From the NCBI GenBank assembly GCA_039000515.1, contig JBCFYV010000012.1, positions 45,360,167-45,424,166 on the forward strand: 64,000 bases of DNA, read 5' to 3'. The position numbers and the translations under genes are program-made. The stretch is from Timema cristinae (Eukaryota > Arthropoda > Insecta > Phasmatodea > Timematidae). Positions within the stretch are counted from its first letter, which is position 1. Every line of letters begins with the position of its first letter. The notes below the pieces were generated by a model that was given only the letters and a program-made list of their open reading frames with translations, was not told the DNA's origin and did not search any database. This document shows positions 50,690 through 61,899 of this stretch, one piece after another.

Positions 50690-50905
50690 CCTCAAAGCTT
50701 AAACCACACATTTTATAACGTTGTGCAGAAGACAGTTCCTTCTTAGGGTGTGTCCGATTCACTTTGCTTTCTACCGAAGGATCACATCCAAAAATGGATA
50801 ATTTATATCCTCACCCACTCTTCTTAGGACTTATTCCTGCTATTCCTGCTATTCTCAAGTCTTCTCCAGCACCACATTTCATAGCTCTCGAATTATTTCT
50901 TTTAC
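50690..50905 (-). mobile_element. LINE 3' coding fragment
   Basis: On the minus strand the sequence parallels 9605-9750: 'agtcctaagaa', 'ttggatgtgatcctt' versus 'ttggatgtggttctt', 'caaagtgaatcggacacacc' versus 'caaactgtatcggacacatc', and 'ggaactgtcttctgca' versus 'ggaacagtcttatgca'. Upstream it includes an EMWCWRR-like segment (aatgtggtgctggagaag), usual for LINE C-termini. Confidence 0.7.
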
Positions 50906-51589
50906 ATATTTCTGAGAGTTTAAATTTATGATACAGACAGAGCAAAGCTCCAAATGTATCATTTAATCAGTTTCTCTATCATTTACAAACTCAACTTGCT
51001 GATCAGCAGTAATAACGAACTTTTGGTGGGCAGCAATAAACTATACTATGAGACTAATACCTTAAACAGTAAGAACCTCATTTTGGGTCAGAGGGGACAA
51101 TGGGAAGATAGTTATTAACATAAATAAGAAAAAAATTCAAATCTGTTTTGTTTTATTTCAATGGCGTGTTTTTATTCTTGAATGAATTAAAATACGTTCA
51201 TTTGGTTAAATAAAAACTGTGTATTATATTCTTTAAACAATTATGAAAATAATACTAGTATTAAGTACGACGAGCATAATGATCAGTATCATTTCTAGTT
51301 TCCTTCTTATAAAAATAAATCCAAATCTCGTGATCTTTCTCAAAGAGAACACGTGCCACTTATAAAATGAATAAAAAATCTCATGAGGACTTCTTATCCT
51401 TCGCTCCACCTTTACACGGAATATGAAAACTTTATACCGTGAAAAGACCGGCCGCGTTTGAAATTTGCACTGTTTTAATCCTGCCACGTCCCCTCTACCT
51501 ACATTGTTTTAAAACGTGACCGAGAGAGTTCTTTATCACTAATTAAACAAAAGGAACTAAGACGATACATAATTCTACTTTTGACAGAA

Positions 51590-51595
51590 CGTCAG
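51590..51595 (+). promoter_or_regulatory. Candidate initiator of the single-CBM14 gene
   Basis: TCAGTT matches the arthropod initiator word TCAKTY about 75 nt before the ATG. An AT-rich 'atacataa' lies about 30 nt upstream. The evidence is by motif only. Confidence 0.3.
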
Positions 51596-51667
51596 TTGCT
51601 GCCAGCTGAGTAAAATACAGTCAACTAATTCTTAAACGTTTGCGTGGGTGAAGTATTTACGTCAGAT

Positions 51668-54600
51668 ATGAACATTACTAATACCTTTTTATTTGTTTTA
51701 TTTATTTTTATATCGGAGGTTAGTATTTACTTTTATCGTTTTATTAATTATTCATATTTTGTTTAAATACTTCTACAAATATAATAATTACATAAATTTC
51801 CATTTAAAAATACTTATAGTCTCATTCCGTATTTTAATGTTTATCCGATAAACCGGGTAAACCGCAAAGCTACCTCTATTAAGAAATGGGTGATACCATT
51901 AAGGTTTTAGAGAAAATCTAGCCTTAGTCGCGTGGGGAGAAAGTGGAAAACCATTTTGAAAAAAAAAACTCAGCACAATCGACTAGGACTTTCCTTTCTC
52001 TGCCTCATAATATCGTGTGGTAGTAATATAATATCGCTATATAATATGTATAGTAAAAGGCCTGATGTTTAAATGGTAGTTAGTTTATTATTTAGCTAAG
52101 CAGGATTAAAGTTAAATAATATCAAAGACATTGAAATTAAATATACTATAACTATAAATATTGTATTGTATTGTATTTGGTGATAGCACACTCAAATTAT
52201 CATTTTAGATGAGATTATTATTTAATTATTAAACGGTATAGTGCTTTAAATATGAGTGAAAAATGACCCTGAATACAGGATGATTCCTGATTAGCCCAGT
52301 GGTTTGAGCATTGACGTACTAACTCAACGGTCACGGTTCGATTCCCGTGTCCAGGTGTCATTTTTAAATTTTCAGAAATATAAATATATATTATAATTCA
52401 AAATAGCCATAATTTGGATGTGTCCGTATTAAAAAATAGCCATAATTTGGATGTGTCCGTATTAACATAGCTATAAGGCTTAGGATGGGAAAGTTATTAT
52501 CACAATATAAAATATGTGTTATAAATAATTTTATTACTATGAGATAATTTTAAAAATAACAATTGTTACATTATTAGAATCATAATTTATATACCAAGGG
52601 CATCTCGGTACCCAAAATTCAAAGAAATCGTTTACATAAAATACAAAATTATATTATTTATCCATATATGTATGCTTATGTATATTTATAAATATATCGG
52701 ATTAGAATATGTATGTATAAATATCTATCTATCAATAGGGTGACCTGGTGGTCTAGGGTTAAGGTGTCGGACTTCTATGCTGGCGGCCGGGGTTCAATCC
52801 TCGGTCCCGGCACAGATTTATCTGATTTCCAAACCATTCCGTCACCTCTGACAAAACATCTTGTGAATGTGGGGAATGCCAGGCCGCCACCGTGGTTCGG
52901 ATCCCACGTTAAACTGTAGGTCCTCCATTTCATCTCACAATCACCCTACCATTATACATTAGCGTAAGTGCGTATAACCCGAACGGGTAGTAAGACGCGG
53001 TGATAATAATAATAATAATCTATCAATAACCTATTTAAAATACAGGCCTATATATGCATTATTTATATACACTAATTATACTTTACGTTAGAAAGAGTTT
53101 TAGAGTCCAATTTTTATAGGAATAAACATAATTGTCCTCTAGAAAAATTATCAGATCTACTTTCACCCATATGTGTTTGATAGATATTATAACTATCCAT
53201 AAAACTTAAATCTATATATGTAATAAAATTCTAAATCTGTTTGTGCCTTCGATTGCCTATTTGTTTGTTGCCAGTAAGTTCCAAAAGTATTCATCGGATC
53301 AATACAGAACTACTTCTGTTGTAGGCCCTATATTTCCAAATACAGGTTAAGCCACATGCCCTCATGCTATCTCATAGGCAGGCTAAGCTGTGTCGAAAAA
53401 AATACTTTTAGTGTGGTTACAATAATTGCATCTAGAATTTGTAATGATTCAAATATAATAACTGTTATTGTATACATTTTCTTTTTAAGTCTCTTGGGCA
53501 ACTAGGAGTTTGGAAATATCGACACTGTATTATTATAAGTCGCCTTGGTAACGAGGGTTTTGGAAAGATCAACAAACCAATTATATATCTCCTTAGCAAA
53601 ATATATATTTTGGGATACAAACAAACATGAAGAACTGTATGTTTAGACCCTACTATGGGGCAATATTATTTTCGGGTGAACTTGAATTGCGGAATAAAGT
53701 ATACATGCCAGCAGGCATTCATTTAGGGCACATTTTAATTGGGAAATAAAGTATACCTGTCAACCTGTGCACATGAGTTTAGGAACAAACTGTAATCACA
53801 TTCAAATCCTAATTCCTAACTTAACCTAAGCTAACCTAACATAACCTAGCCTAACATAACCTAACCTAGCATAACATAGCCTAATCTAACCTAACCTAAA
53901 CTAACATAACATAAACTAGACTAACTTAACATAACCTTAGCTAAAATAACCCGACATAACCTAACCTAACCTAACCTCCATTTTCCATTTTGAACAAATT
54001 CATTGTTATTTCATTTTTACTCCACAGTTCTTGTAAGGGTATTACCAAACTCGGATAAGTTGTTATGCAATTCATGTGCACCCACTTTAGTTGTTCCACA
54101 ATTCATGCATGTGGACTGTTATTTTCAGCTAAGTGTTCAAAGCCATAAATTATGTTTTCATTAATTTTCTGTGAGACTTAAGCTTAGGAGACCCAAAAAA
54201 TTTCAAAATCAATGACTCAAACAGTAGACATTCACCTAAACCTACCGAATTACTGTTTCCAGCTCTTGATCTGGGTCACTTTTTATTCAAGCTATATATT
54301 TTCCGCTAGCGGCTTGCTAGGCCGAAGCTTTATTTGCCTTATAATCTTACTTAAGCCTAGGATAGGCACAAACAACATCCAGTCCCTGGCCATTTATTTA
54401 TCAATGTGAAAGGTTAACCCACATTTCAGCGTTGATAAATTTTCAGCCATGCCGAGGATCAAACCTGAAGCCCTTAGCTCAGAAAAAAGACAGGCTCCTG
54501 ACTGAGCTAGGGAGAAAGCTGTGTACAATAATGGAGAATTATTTGAAATAACTCGTTAAGTAGGAAGCGTGTGTGTCTATTTTCTCCCACTTATATTTGT

Positions 54601-55258
54601 TTCTCGACACAATAAAATAATTTGAAAACATACATTGTGATATTTTATTAATTTTAAAGCTCTGTTTATTTACTAAAAAAAACCTGTTGGTAATCAATTA
54701 TTTCTGGTTTGGGTGCAAGCAATCATAGGTCAAAATAAATTCCCGTGAAAGAATGAATTGTTAAGACACTTAAGTAAGTTCTTCTCTCTATTTTTTGCAA
54801 ATGTGATAGTCAACATTTATATTCTGTTGGTGAAACTAATAAAATGATTAAACTATTTATAGCCCCATTAATGGTTCTCATTTTGGTTTAAGTTTATAGA
54901 TTTAGAAACGGAAGCCCGACAGGATGGTCTAGGAGAAGAGCCAGCGACGAAGAACAAGAGTGACCGAAACCCTCCAACCTCAGAGACCTTCATATGCCCT
55001 GGCGTTGGCAAGTATGTGGACCCTACCGACTGCACACAGTTCCGAGACTGCCGCAGAGAGATGTATTGGTTGAGCGACCGGATCATAGAATGCAGGCCGC
55101 ACTTCGGGTTCAGTGCGACTAGACAGGCCTGCGTCCCTGTCTTTTTCTCGGACTGCTACCCGGACAATTCACGTCAAGGGGTGGACGGACGCAAGGGGAT
55201 GCATGAAAACATGAGAAAGTTTAGGAAAAATTGGTCTGACTCAACGGAAAGGAAGTAG
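51668..55258 (+). CDS. Secreted single-domain chitin-binding (CBM14) protein, two exons
   Basis: Exon 1 (51668-51718, 51 nt) encodes [17 protein letters not shown] and is followed by GTTAGT. Exon 2 starts at 54893 (after tttaag) in phase 0 with [10 protein letters not shown], and ends at TAG 55256-55258. An alternative acceptor, tttatag at 54899, would be out of phase with exon 1. The product has 138 residues: signal peptide, a short acidic/Pro-rich linker, one six-Cys CBM14 domain (C52, C64, C70, C84, C97, C105) with DPTDCTQF and CVPVFFSDC, and a basic tail. The domain shares DPTDCT-F, the C-x-P spacing and a final SDC with the second domain of the 32738-41256 gene, so the two are tandem paralogues about 10 kb apart in the same orientation. 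Chitin binding is inferred from the family. The 3.2 kb intron holds SINEs and a telomere-like array. Confidence 0.85.
51850..52010 (-). mobile_element. SINE family B remnant
   Basis: The 'gtggggagaaagtggaaaac' block, followed by an A-run and a degraded tRNA-like part, matches the 61 kb family B copies in order. It is old and incomplete. Confidence 0.4.
52255..52362 (+). mobile_element. tRNA-like element with terminal inverted ends (family D)
   Basis: Contains a good A box (tagcccagtggtttgagc) and a perfect B box (GGTTCGATTCC) at tRNA spacing. The two ends, 'aaatgaccctgaatacagg' and 'cccgtgtccaggtgtcattt', are inverted relatives of each other. Similar copies are at 42485-42600 (-) and 62766-62832. 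Confidence 0.55.
52400..52466. repeat. Direct duplication of about 34 bp
   Basis: 'aatagccataatttggatgt' plus 'gtccgtatta' occurs twice in tandem. Confidence 0.9.
52738..53017 (+). mobile_element. tRNA-derived SINE, family A, full length
   Basis: Starts GGGTGACCTGG, has a B box reading GGTTCAATCC (one change), and ends in a TAA repeat. It is flanked by the perfect 11 bp duplication ATCTATCAATA (52727-52737 and 53018-53028). It lies in the intron of the single-CBM14 gene. Confidence 0.92.
53806..53978. repeat. Degenerate CCTAA array (interstitial telomere-like)
   Basis: About 170 bp made largely of CCTAA, CATAA and CTAA units. The least degenerate part is 'cctaacctaacctaacct' at the right end. 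TTAGG/CCTAA is the usual insect telomere unit. The array is short and mutated. Confidence 0.75.
54445..54525 (-). repeat. tRNA-like sequence (SINE head)
   Basis: On the minus strand 'cctagctcagtcaggagcct' is an A-box region and 'ggtttgatcctcggca' a B box. The insert between them is longer than in a normal tRNA, and the stem does not close, so this is a SINE head rather than a tRNA gene. Confidence 0.5.
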
Positions 55259-55333
55259 TTTCTAAGGCATAAAGTCAGAGAGACAAATGGAATCTTGGAT
55301 ACTTAAGTCATTTTTTTTTATGGTGGATGTATT

Positions 55334-55339
55334 AATAAA
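55334..55339 (+). terminator. Polyadenylation signal of the single-CBM14 gene
   Basis: AATAAA 75 bp after the stop codon, in a T/A-rich context. Confidence 0.6.
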
Positions 55340-56285
55340 GTTGAATGTAACCATTTTGTAATCTGGTAAAAACAATACATATTACCTTAAATTTTTACAT
55401 GTGAATAAATTATTATAAACAATAGTATTGTGTACATTTATTATATACATATATTTTATATTGTGAGAAAATTATTATCATTAAAAATGAGTTGAGCAGT
55501 GTTTTCACTTGTATTACTATAATATAAATGCTCAAAATATATCTACCTGCTCAAATCACTTTCCCAAACAATTACTTTCGAAAAATAATAGTTTAAGCCC
55601 TTCAATCAATTCATCTAAGAAATACTTCATACCAAACTAACAGATACCTAATGTCCAAGAAAATACTATTAAAGATGGTTTGAAAGTAAAATTACAGCCA
55701 TGAATCCAGAACTAAATTTTAATTTGCCTACCTCATTCCAAGATTCACAAATGGTTCGGTGCACAACACAAATTTCCTCATTACTTTATTTATACTATAC
55801 TTACAATTCATGATATATACTAAATTAAATAATATATGTTGTCATAGAAAAACTATTGGGGGGGGGGGGGGGTGAATAATATAATATTTCACCAAAGAGA
55901 AACCATGAAATAATAAACACAGTTAAATAATCATATTATTAATTGTTCTGTACATTATTAACTATACATTTCCTTTATCATATTTAAAATATAATTTGGC
56001 TGTAACTCCAAGAATTTAGATTTAATAATATATTAAAATCATTTTCAATTGTTCTACAATTTCATTGTGATAAGCTATTTCATATTTCAAAGAATGGTGG
56101 TGATACGATCCAAATGAGAAATTTACATTTGTGTAAGATCAAAGTCACTTACATGGGATAATGACATTCACCATTTTGTTTAGTATATTAAACTAGATAT
56201 TAATATTAATCAAAATCGTCTAAGCCTATTTTGATAAAATATATTATAATATTTGTCACCCTCTAGTAAAATAGATTATCCCTAA
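55340..56285. other. Intergenic AT-rich DNA with a poly-G run
   Basis: No gene seen. A homopolymer of about 15 G lies at 55858-55872. Confidence 0.5.
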
Positions 56286-56300
56286 TTTTACTTGTTTTTA

Positions 56301-56580
56301 GGGGTGACCTGGTGGTCTTGGGGTAAGGTGTCAGACTTCTGTGCTGGCGGCCGGGGCTCAATCCTCGGTCCTGGCACAGATTTATCTGATTTCCAAACCC
56401 TTCCTTCACCTCTGACAAGACATCTTGTGAATGTGGGGAATGCCAGGCCACCACCGTGGTTCGGATTCCACGTTAAACTGTAGGTCCTTCATTTCATCTC
56501 ACAATCACCCTACCATTACACATTAGCGTAAGTGCGTATAACCCGAACGGGTAGTAAGACGCGGTGCTAATATTAATAAA
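56301..56580 (+). mobile_element. tRNA-derived SINE, family A, full length
   Basis: Flanked by TACTTGTTTTTA (56289-56300) and TACTGGTTTTTA (56581-56592), a 12 bp duplication with one mismatch. The B box reads GGCTCAATCC, so the internal promoter is weakened. The short tail is 'taatattaataaa'. Confidence 0.9.
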
Positions 56581-56764
56581 TACTGGTTTTTACTTTAAAC
56601 GACTTTAATGGTGAAGTTAAGGCTACTACCTTTTCTTACACTTAACCAGTACAATTAAACTGAAGTTTAACAAAATAATATATATAAAAACACACAAAAA
56701 GTATTTTATAAAAACTAGAGCTAAAATACTCAAGGCTTTACGTACCACGCGCACGCGTGTTCAC

Positions 56765-56765
56765 A

Positions 56766-56805
<40 letters not shown>

Positions 56806-57011
56806 GTGATTACGTCTCACCCCTCTCAATCTCAAGAATGAGCTTCCACACGCAAATTATTTGTTACTTTTCTCTTGAAACCATTCAATTCTAATTTCTT
56901 TACATCGTTGGTTAGGGTATTCCATGAACGAGAAGCTGAAACAGTGAAATAATTTGAGTAATGATTGGAATTATGAAGAGGAATGAATAAAACTGCGTTT
57001 TCTTGTGATCG

Positions 57012-57072
<61 letters not shown>

Positions 57073-59760
57073 GCACCGCGTCTTACTACCCGTTCGGGTT
57101 ATACGCACTTACGCTAATGTGTAATGGTAGGGTGATTGTGAGATGAAATGAAGGACCTACAGTTTAACGTGGAATCCGAACCACGGTGGCGACCTGGCAT
57201 TCCACACATTCACAAGAGTGATCGATTGTTGAAATTATTATTAGGGTTGAGTGAGCGAATACGTGAAGAAAGGTATTGTGGGGAGTTGGAAGTCAATAGT
57301 TTCTTTATTATTGTCATCGAGTGTAGAGTTCGTCTTTCTTTAAGTCTTAGCCAAGTTAGTCTCTTATAGCATGGGGAAATATGATCACGTGACCGGAGGT
57401 CGAATATAAATCTAACACATGTGTTCTGGAGTCTTTGTAGTCTTGCCACAAGGTCAGCTGTCAGGTCATTATAAGCTACATCACAATAGTCGAAAAGCGG
57501 GAGGATAAGGGATTGGATAAGAGTGGATTTAATATTCATTGGTATACATTTTTTTCAGGCGCTTAAGTGAGTGTAAGGCAAAGAACACTTTTTTACATAT
57601 TTGTTTCACATGATTATTCCATGTTAGGTTTTCATTCATATGTAAACCAAGGTTATTAACAACCGGCACAAATGGAATTGGGCTGTTATTTAAATTTATT
57701 TGTTGTGCAGATGTGAAACTCAATGTGGATAGTATTTTTTATTTTGACCCTATAACAATAGATTGAGATTTCTTAAGATTTACATTAAGACCATTTTGTA
57801 TTTACAAATTATGTGTTGCACTTAAGTCAGCATTATATTATCCATGGTACTATCGATTTGAGAAAGAGAGGATGATAAATAAAGTTGAAAATCATCGGCA
57901 TACAGATGATGTTGAGAATGTTTCAAACAACTTGGGAGATCATTTATAAACATTGATAGAAGAAGAGGACCAAGCACCGAACCTTGTGGCAGTCCATAGG
58001 TCACTGAACGCCATGTTGATCGAGTGTCACTACCATGACACATTGTTGGTGTCAGTTAGGTATGACTGCATTCATTGAGCTATTCATAGTTACATCTTTA
58101 TGAGTGATGTGGTAGTGCTGTGATGTGGTTGAAACCCAGATTGGTATTTGTCTAGCAGATTTTGATGCTTTATGAAGCTATAGAATTGTCTGTGTACGAT
58201 ATATTCAAAGGCTTTCGATAGCGCTGGAAGTATGCTTAAAGGTCTATAATCTGTTACTGAAGAGGTTGGTAGTGGAGTTTTAGGGATAGGCCTCACTATT
58301 GCAGATTTCCACAAAGATGGAAAAATTCCTACTTGTAGAGAATGATTAAAAATATCTCTTATAGGGTTTAGAACATAAAAAAAGTACTTTTTTATAAATA
58401 TAATTGGAATTTGGTCATCCTTTTTCATTTGTTTTGATTCGCTTAATTGACTGTAAAACATCTGCTAGCGATATTACATGGAAATTGAATTTATGATGAT
58501 TTGTGAACTGAGACGCTCAGTTAGTTAGAGTCCTATTTTTTGAACATGATCAATTAAATAAGGCATATTTACAAAATGAGAATTAAGATCATCAGGCAAT
58601 ATGGGGATTTCATTGTTACCAATACGTTTGTATCCAACATCTATTTGTCTAAGGTATTTCCATAAGCCTTTAGGCGAGGAACAATGTGATAATAATCTAT
58701 GTGTATACAGAAGTTTTGCTTTGCGGACGTCCTGTGGACATCTATTTCAAAGTAATCTATATTTCTCAAATAATTCAGATGTCATGTCAGGGTTGTTTTT
58801 ACGTAATTGTTTAAACAGTCTAAAGGCAGAATTTCAATGAAACATTAGTACTCGTATATTCTGAGTCAACCAAGGGGCAGGTGGTCTATCAAACAGTTCG
58901 AGTATCATTTCATTCAAACAATTCTCTTTTTCATCAACATTATTAAGAGCTAGTACATTTTTCCAAGAAATGGACGGGGCATCTTTAATTAAAGAATCCT
59001 CGACCAAATTTTTGAGGTTTCTAGCTTTAATTATTCTGGGTTGAAATTTAGAAATGTTGAGAGAATAAGATATAAATATTAAATCATGATGTGGGAGGCC
59101 AGGTGCAGCTATCTGTCAATGATTCAGTACTTTGTATGGATTAGAGGTCGCAATAATGTCGTGCCAAGTATGTGAGCTAGATGTATGATGTGTTGAGTCA
59201 AGTGTATATATAGTTAAATTACACGAATTCAACATGTCAACAATTATATATTTATCAGGTGAGTGTGAGAATAGATCCGTGTTGAAATCTCCCATGATAT
59301 CAACATAGTCATAATTAACAATATGAATCATTATTTCAGTTTCAAATGCTGTCATATCATCAACTTTAGGTGGTTTATGTACTACAGCCATCAAAATATT
59401 TTGTGTTTGTATAATTATCTCTAAAATACGAAACTCTGTGGAGGCACTATAAGGGCCATGAGATAAAGAAAGTACAGTTTAGTTTACATCACTTCGAACA
59501 TACATTGCCACTCCCCCACCTCTTTTGTTATCCAATTCTGGAAAAAAAAACCTTTGGAGAAAATTATGGAAATCCTTTATACCAAGTTTAAGCCTGATAG
59601 CTAAAATTATTTGGGCTCTAGTTCCAGTAACAGATAGAAAAACTGCGCTGCATGAAAATACTTTTGTGGGTTTAGGGGAGCATAAAATGTTGACACCCAT
59701 TAAAAACTCAGGTTCATTTTTTTTATTACAATATTGTTGAACTAACAGAAGCCTAAAATT
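56765..59760 (-). mobile_element. Decayed non-LTR retrotransposon with endonuclease and reverse transcriptase, interrupted by a SINE
   Basis: On the minus strand, in 5'-3' order: apurinic-type endonuclease fragments (KRGGGVAMYVRSDVN near 59500, MGDFNTDL near 59300), then reverse transcriptase (TDYRPLSILPALSKAFEYIV near 58200-58260; LPQGSVLGPLL and YADDFQLYLS near 57890-57990). Next come the thumb region (VNNLGLHMNENLTWNNHVK near 57640), LFDYCDVAYND near 57480, and a C-terminal piece beyond the SINE (YFTVSASRSWNTLTND near 56930). It ends in a GT repeat (CA on plus, 56765-56802). The order and the YADD box fit a CR1/L2/Jockey-type LINE. Frameshifts and stops show it is inactive. Confidence 0.9.
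57013..57219 (-). mobile_element. 5'-truncated SINE family A inserted in the LINE
   Basis: Only the 3' part of the SINE is present, from 'cttgtgaatgtg' to the (TAA)n tail. The repeat GTGATCGA flanks it (57005-57012 and about 57220-57227). Removing the insert plus one copy rejoins the LINE reading frame. Confidence 0.88.
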
Positions 59761-59769
59761 CTAACTAAC

Positions 59770-61020
59770 GCCTTTTTTTTATCTTAGCCACAACATGATT
59801 TTTGGGAATAGGCCACCGAAGTTTCCTAAATTTAACTGTATTTTAGCTTAAGCGCTGCTAAAGCATAAAGTAATGTAAATAATACACAACAAAAGTGTCT
59901 AGTGGTAAAAAAAAATACACTTTTAAATAAATACATTTTCTATGATTTCTGGAAATATACTCGCATTTGTGAACACTTTTTAAAAAAGAAAACCAAAATT
60001 GGTAAAATAAAAATATGAGAAATTCAAACAAACATAAAATATAAATGCAGATACTCAAGTACTATTTTAAGATTCGATCACTGTGGGACAGCGCTTCACT
60101 TAATGATTTAAAAATGTTCTCTAAGAGCCCTTTTTATCTATATGTTATGCTAAAAAGAGACTAGAGCTCTAAGCTATCATTTTTATGTAGTAATAGTTTC
60201 AGTGTTAAAAACTTTTAGCATCATAATTACAAATTCGTCAAATTTCGTCTTCTAAGAGGGTGGAGAGTAGCAAAGATATGTGAGTTTAACTTATTCACTG
60301 AAAACGGTATCTACCCAACACCTGAGCTTGAAACTTTAAAATTTGGTTTGCAGTAAGGTAGTGAATTTGTCACATGTAGCCAAACAAATTTTAGATTTGT
60401 GAATTTAAAAAAGGGACTCCTGTAAATGTGGGGTGCATACTTAGAGAAAAATCTTTTAGATGAAGTAGCAAAAAAAAAAAATCCAAGATGGGAATGTGGG
60501 AGCTGAAAGTGTGAAGGAAGGAGTGGAGGCATGTAGGTGGTAGCTTAACATAGTTTCAAAATTATAATAAAATATAATATTTGGCACGGAAGAAAATTTT
60601 TTGTTTGCTGGATGTTGCACGTGTTAATTTGATATAGCTTTGGTTCGAATAACGGGTCAAACTGCTAGTTTTAAAATAAAAAAGAGAGAGAGTGTATGTG
60701 GGGTGGAACATACCATTTATGTATTTTAATTTTTTTTATTAATATAGGGGATTCATGACAATTTTCCTATTCTCTGTTCTTTTTTCAAAAATATTATTTC
60801 CATTCATGGGGACATGCAAGATACACCTCGTTGGTTCCCTGAAAGATAGCAGTGATCTTACCTTGACGTAATATACTATGCAACTATCTTATAAGCTAGA
60901 CCATAATTGAACCATGAAAGGTAAGCTTGCTATCATTCAGTGTAAACAAAGGATGTCTTCTAGTTTCCGAAATTTTACCAAATGGTTCCATTAGCCATCC
61001 GTATTATAGGCATTTATTTA
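59770..61020. other. Intergenic AT-rich DNA
   Basis: No gene or recognisable repeat apart from short homopolymers. Confidence 0.35.
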
Positions 61021-61029
61021 AACTATAAT

Positions 61030-61282
61030 AATAATAATTACCACGTCTTACTACACGTTCGGGTTATACGCTTTAAGTACTAACTAAGCTAATGGATTAG
61101 GAATTGGGAAGGTTGAATTAGAGGAAGTGAACCACATTAGCGTGAAGGGAGAGTGGAAAATCATTCAGGAAAAACCACCCCGGTTCACCCGACCGAGATT
61201 CGAACCTTTATCTCACCGTCCCCAGCAGTCGAGCTCATTACGACAAGCGCATTAGCCAACTACGCCAACGAGGCGGGTTATT
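61030..61282 (-). mobile_element. tRNA-derived SINE, family B
   Basis: On the minus strand the head reads 'cctcgttggcgtagttggct' (A box TGGCGTAGTTGG) and the B box 'ggttcgaatctcgg'. A body with 'gattttccactctccc' follows. The tail 'gcgtataacccgaacgtgta' and 'gtaagacgtggt' is followed by (ATT)n. The tail equals that of family A; the head is different. Confidence 0.85.
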
Positions 61283-61514
61283 TAAACTAGATAGTTTGTA
61301 ATAAGGAAGTCTCATTCAGAAGGAAATATACTTATCTGTGACTGGAAAGAGAGATAAAGCAAAAGGGGGAAATATTTGTTTAAAATCACTTTCAGTGGCT
61401 GGGATACGAGCCCCAATATACCCGTTGTAGGAGAAAACAAGACAAGAAGATTTGGTTTGTCATTTAGTCAGCACTTCCACCGCTGTATATACCACAAGGC
61501 TTATTTATTTATTT

Positions 61515-61740
61515 TGCACCGCGTCTTACTGACTGTTCGGGTTATGGGCTTATGTGCTAGTACGAGCTAGGAAGAGTATGTTGAGAGGAAGAATCCACAT
61601 TTGCGTGTAACGAGAGAGTGGAAAATCATTTTGTAATATTCTTCAGTACACTCGTTTGAAATTTGAACCTCAAACTCCCTGTCATCGGTGGTCTATTCCA
61701 TTGTGATAATAGAGCTTTATACCGTGTTGTCTTCGAAGTG
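61515..61740 (-). mobile_element. SINE family B, diverged copy
   Basis: On plus: tail 'caccgcgtcttactgactgt' and 'tcgggttat', then 'gagagagtggaaaatcattt', then a degraded tRNA-like head (gaacctcaaactccctgtca). A further remnant with 'gagagagggtaggaaaatta' follows at about 61750-61900. Confidence 0.75.
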
Positions 61741-61899
61741 GGGCACAAGTCTTATTAACAATGGCTTACTTTATGAGCTAGGTATAAGTAAAGTACTGTG
61801 CTTTTGAGAGAAATCTCTAGCATTTTAGTAGAGAGAGGGTAGGAAAATTATATGTAAAATACAACTCTTAAATCATTATGTTAGGACTCAAACATTTAC

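Noticed and set aside
57013..57219. Idea that the SINE tail is the native 3' end of the 56.8-59.8 kb LINE
   Set aside because: The LINE ORF continues on the other side of the SINE and the flanks carry a target duplication, so it is an insertion.
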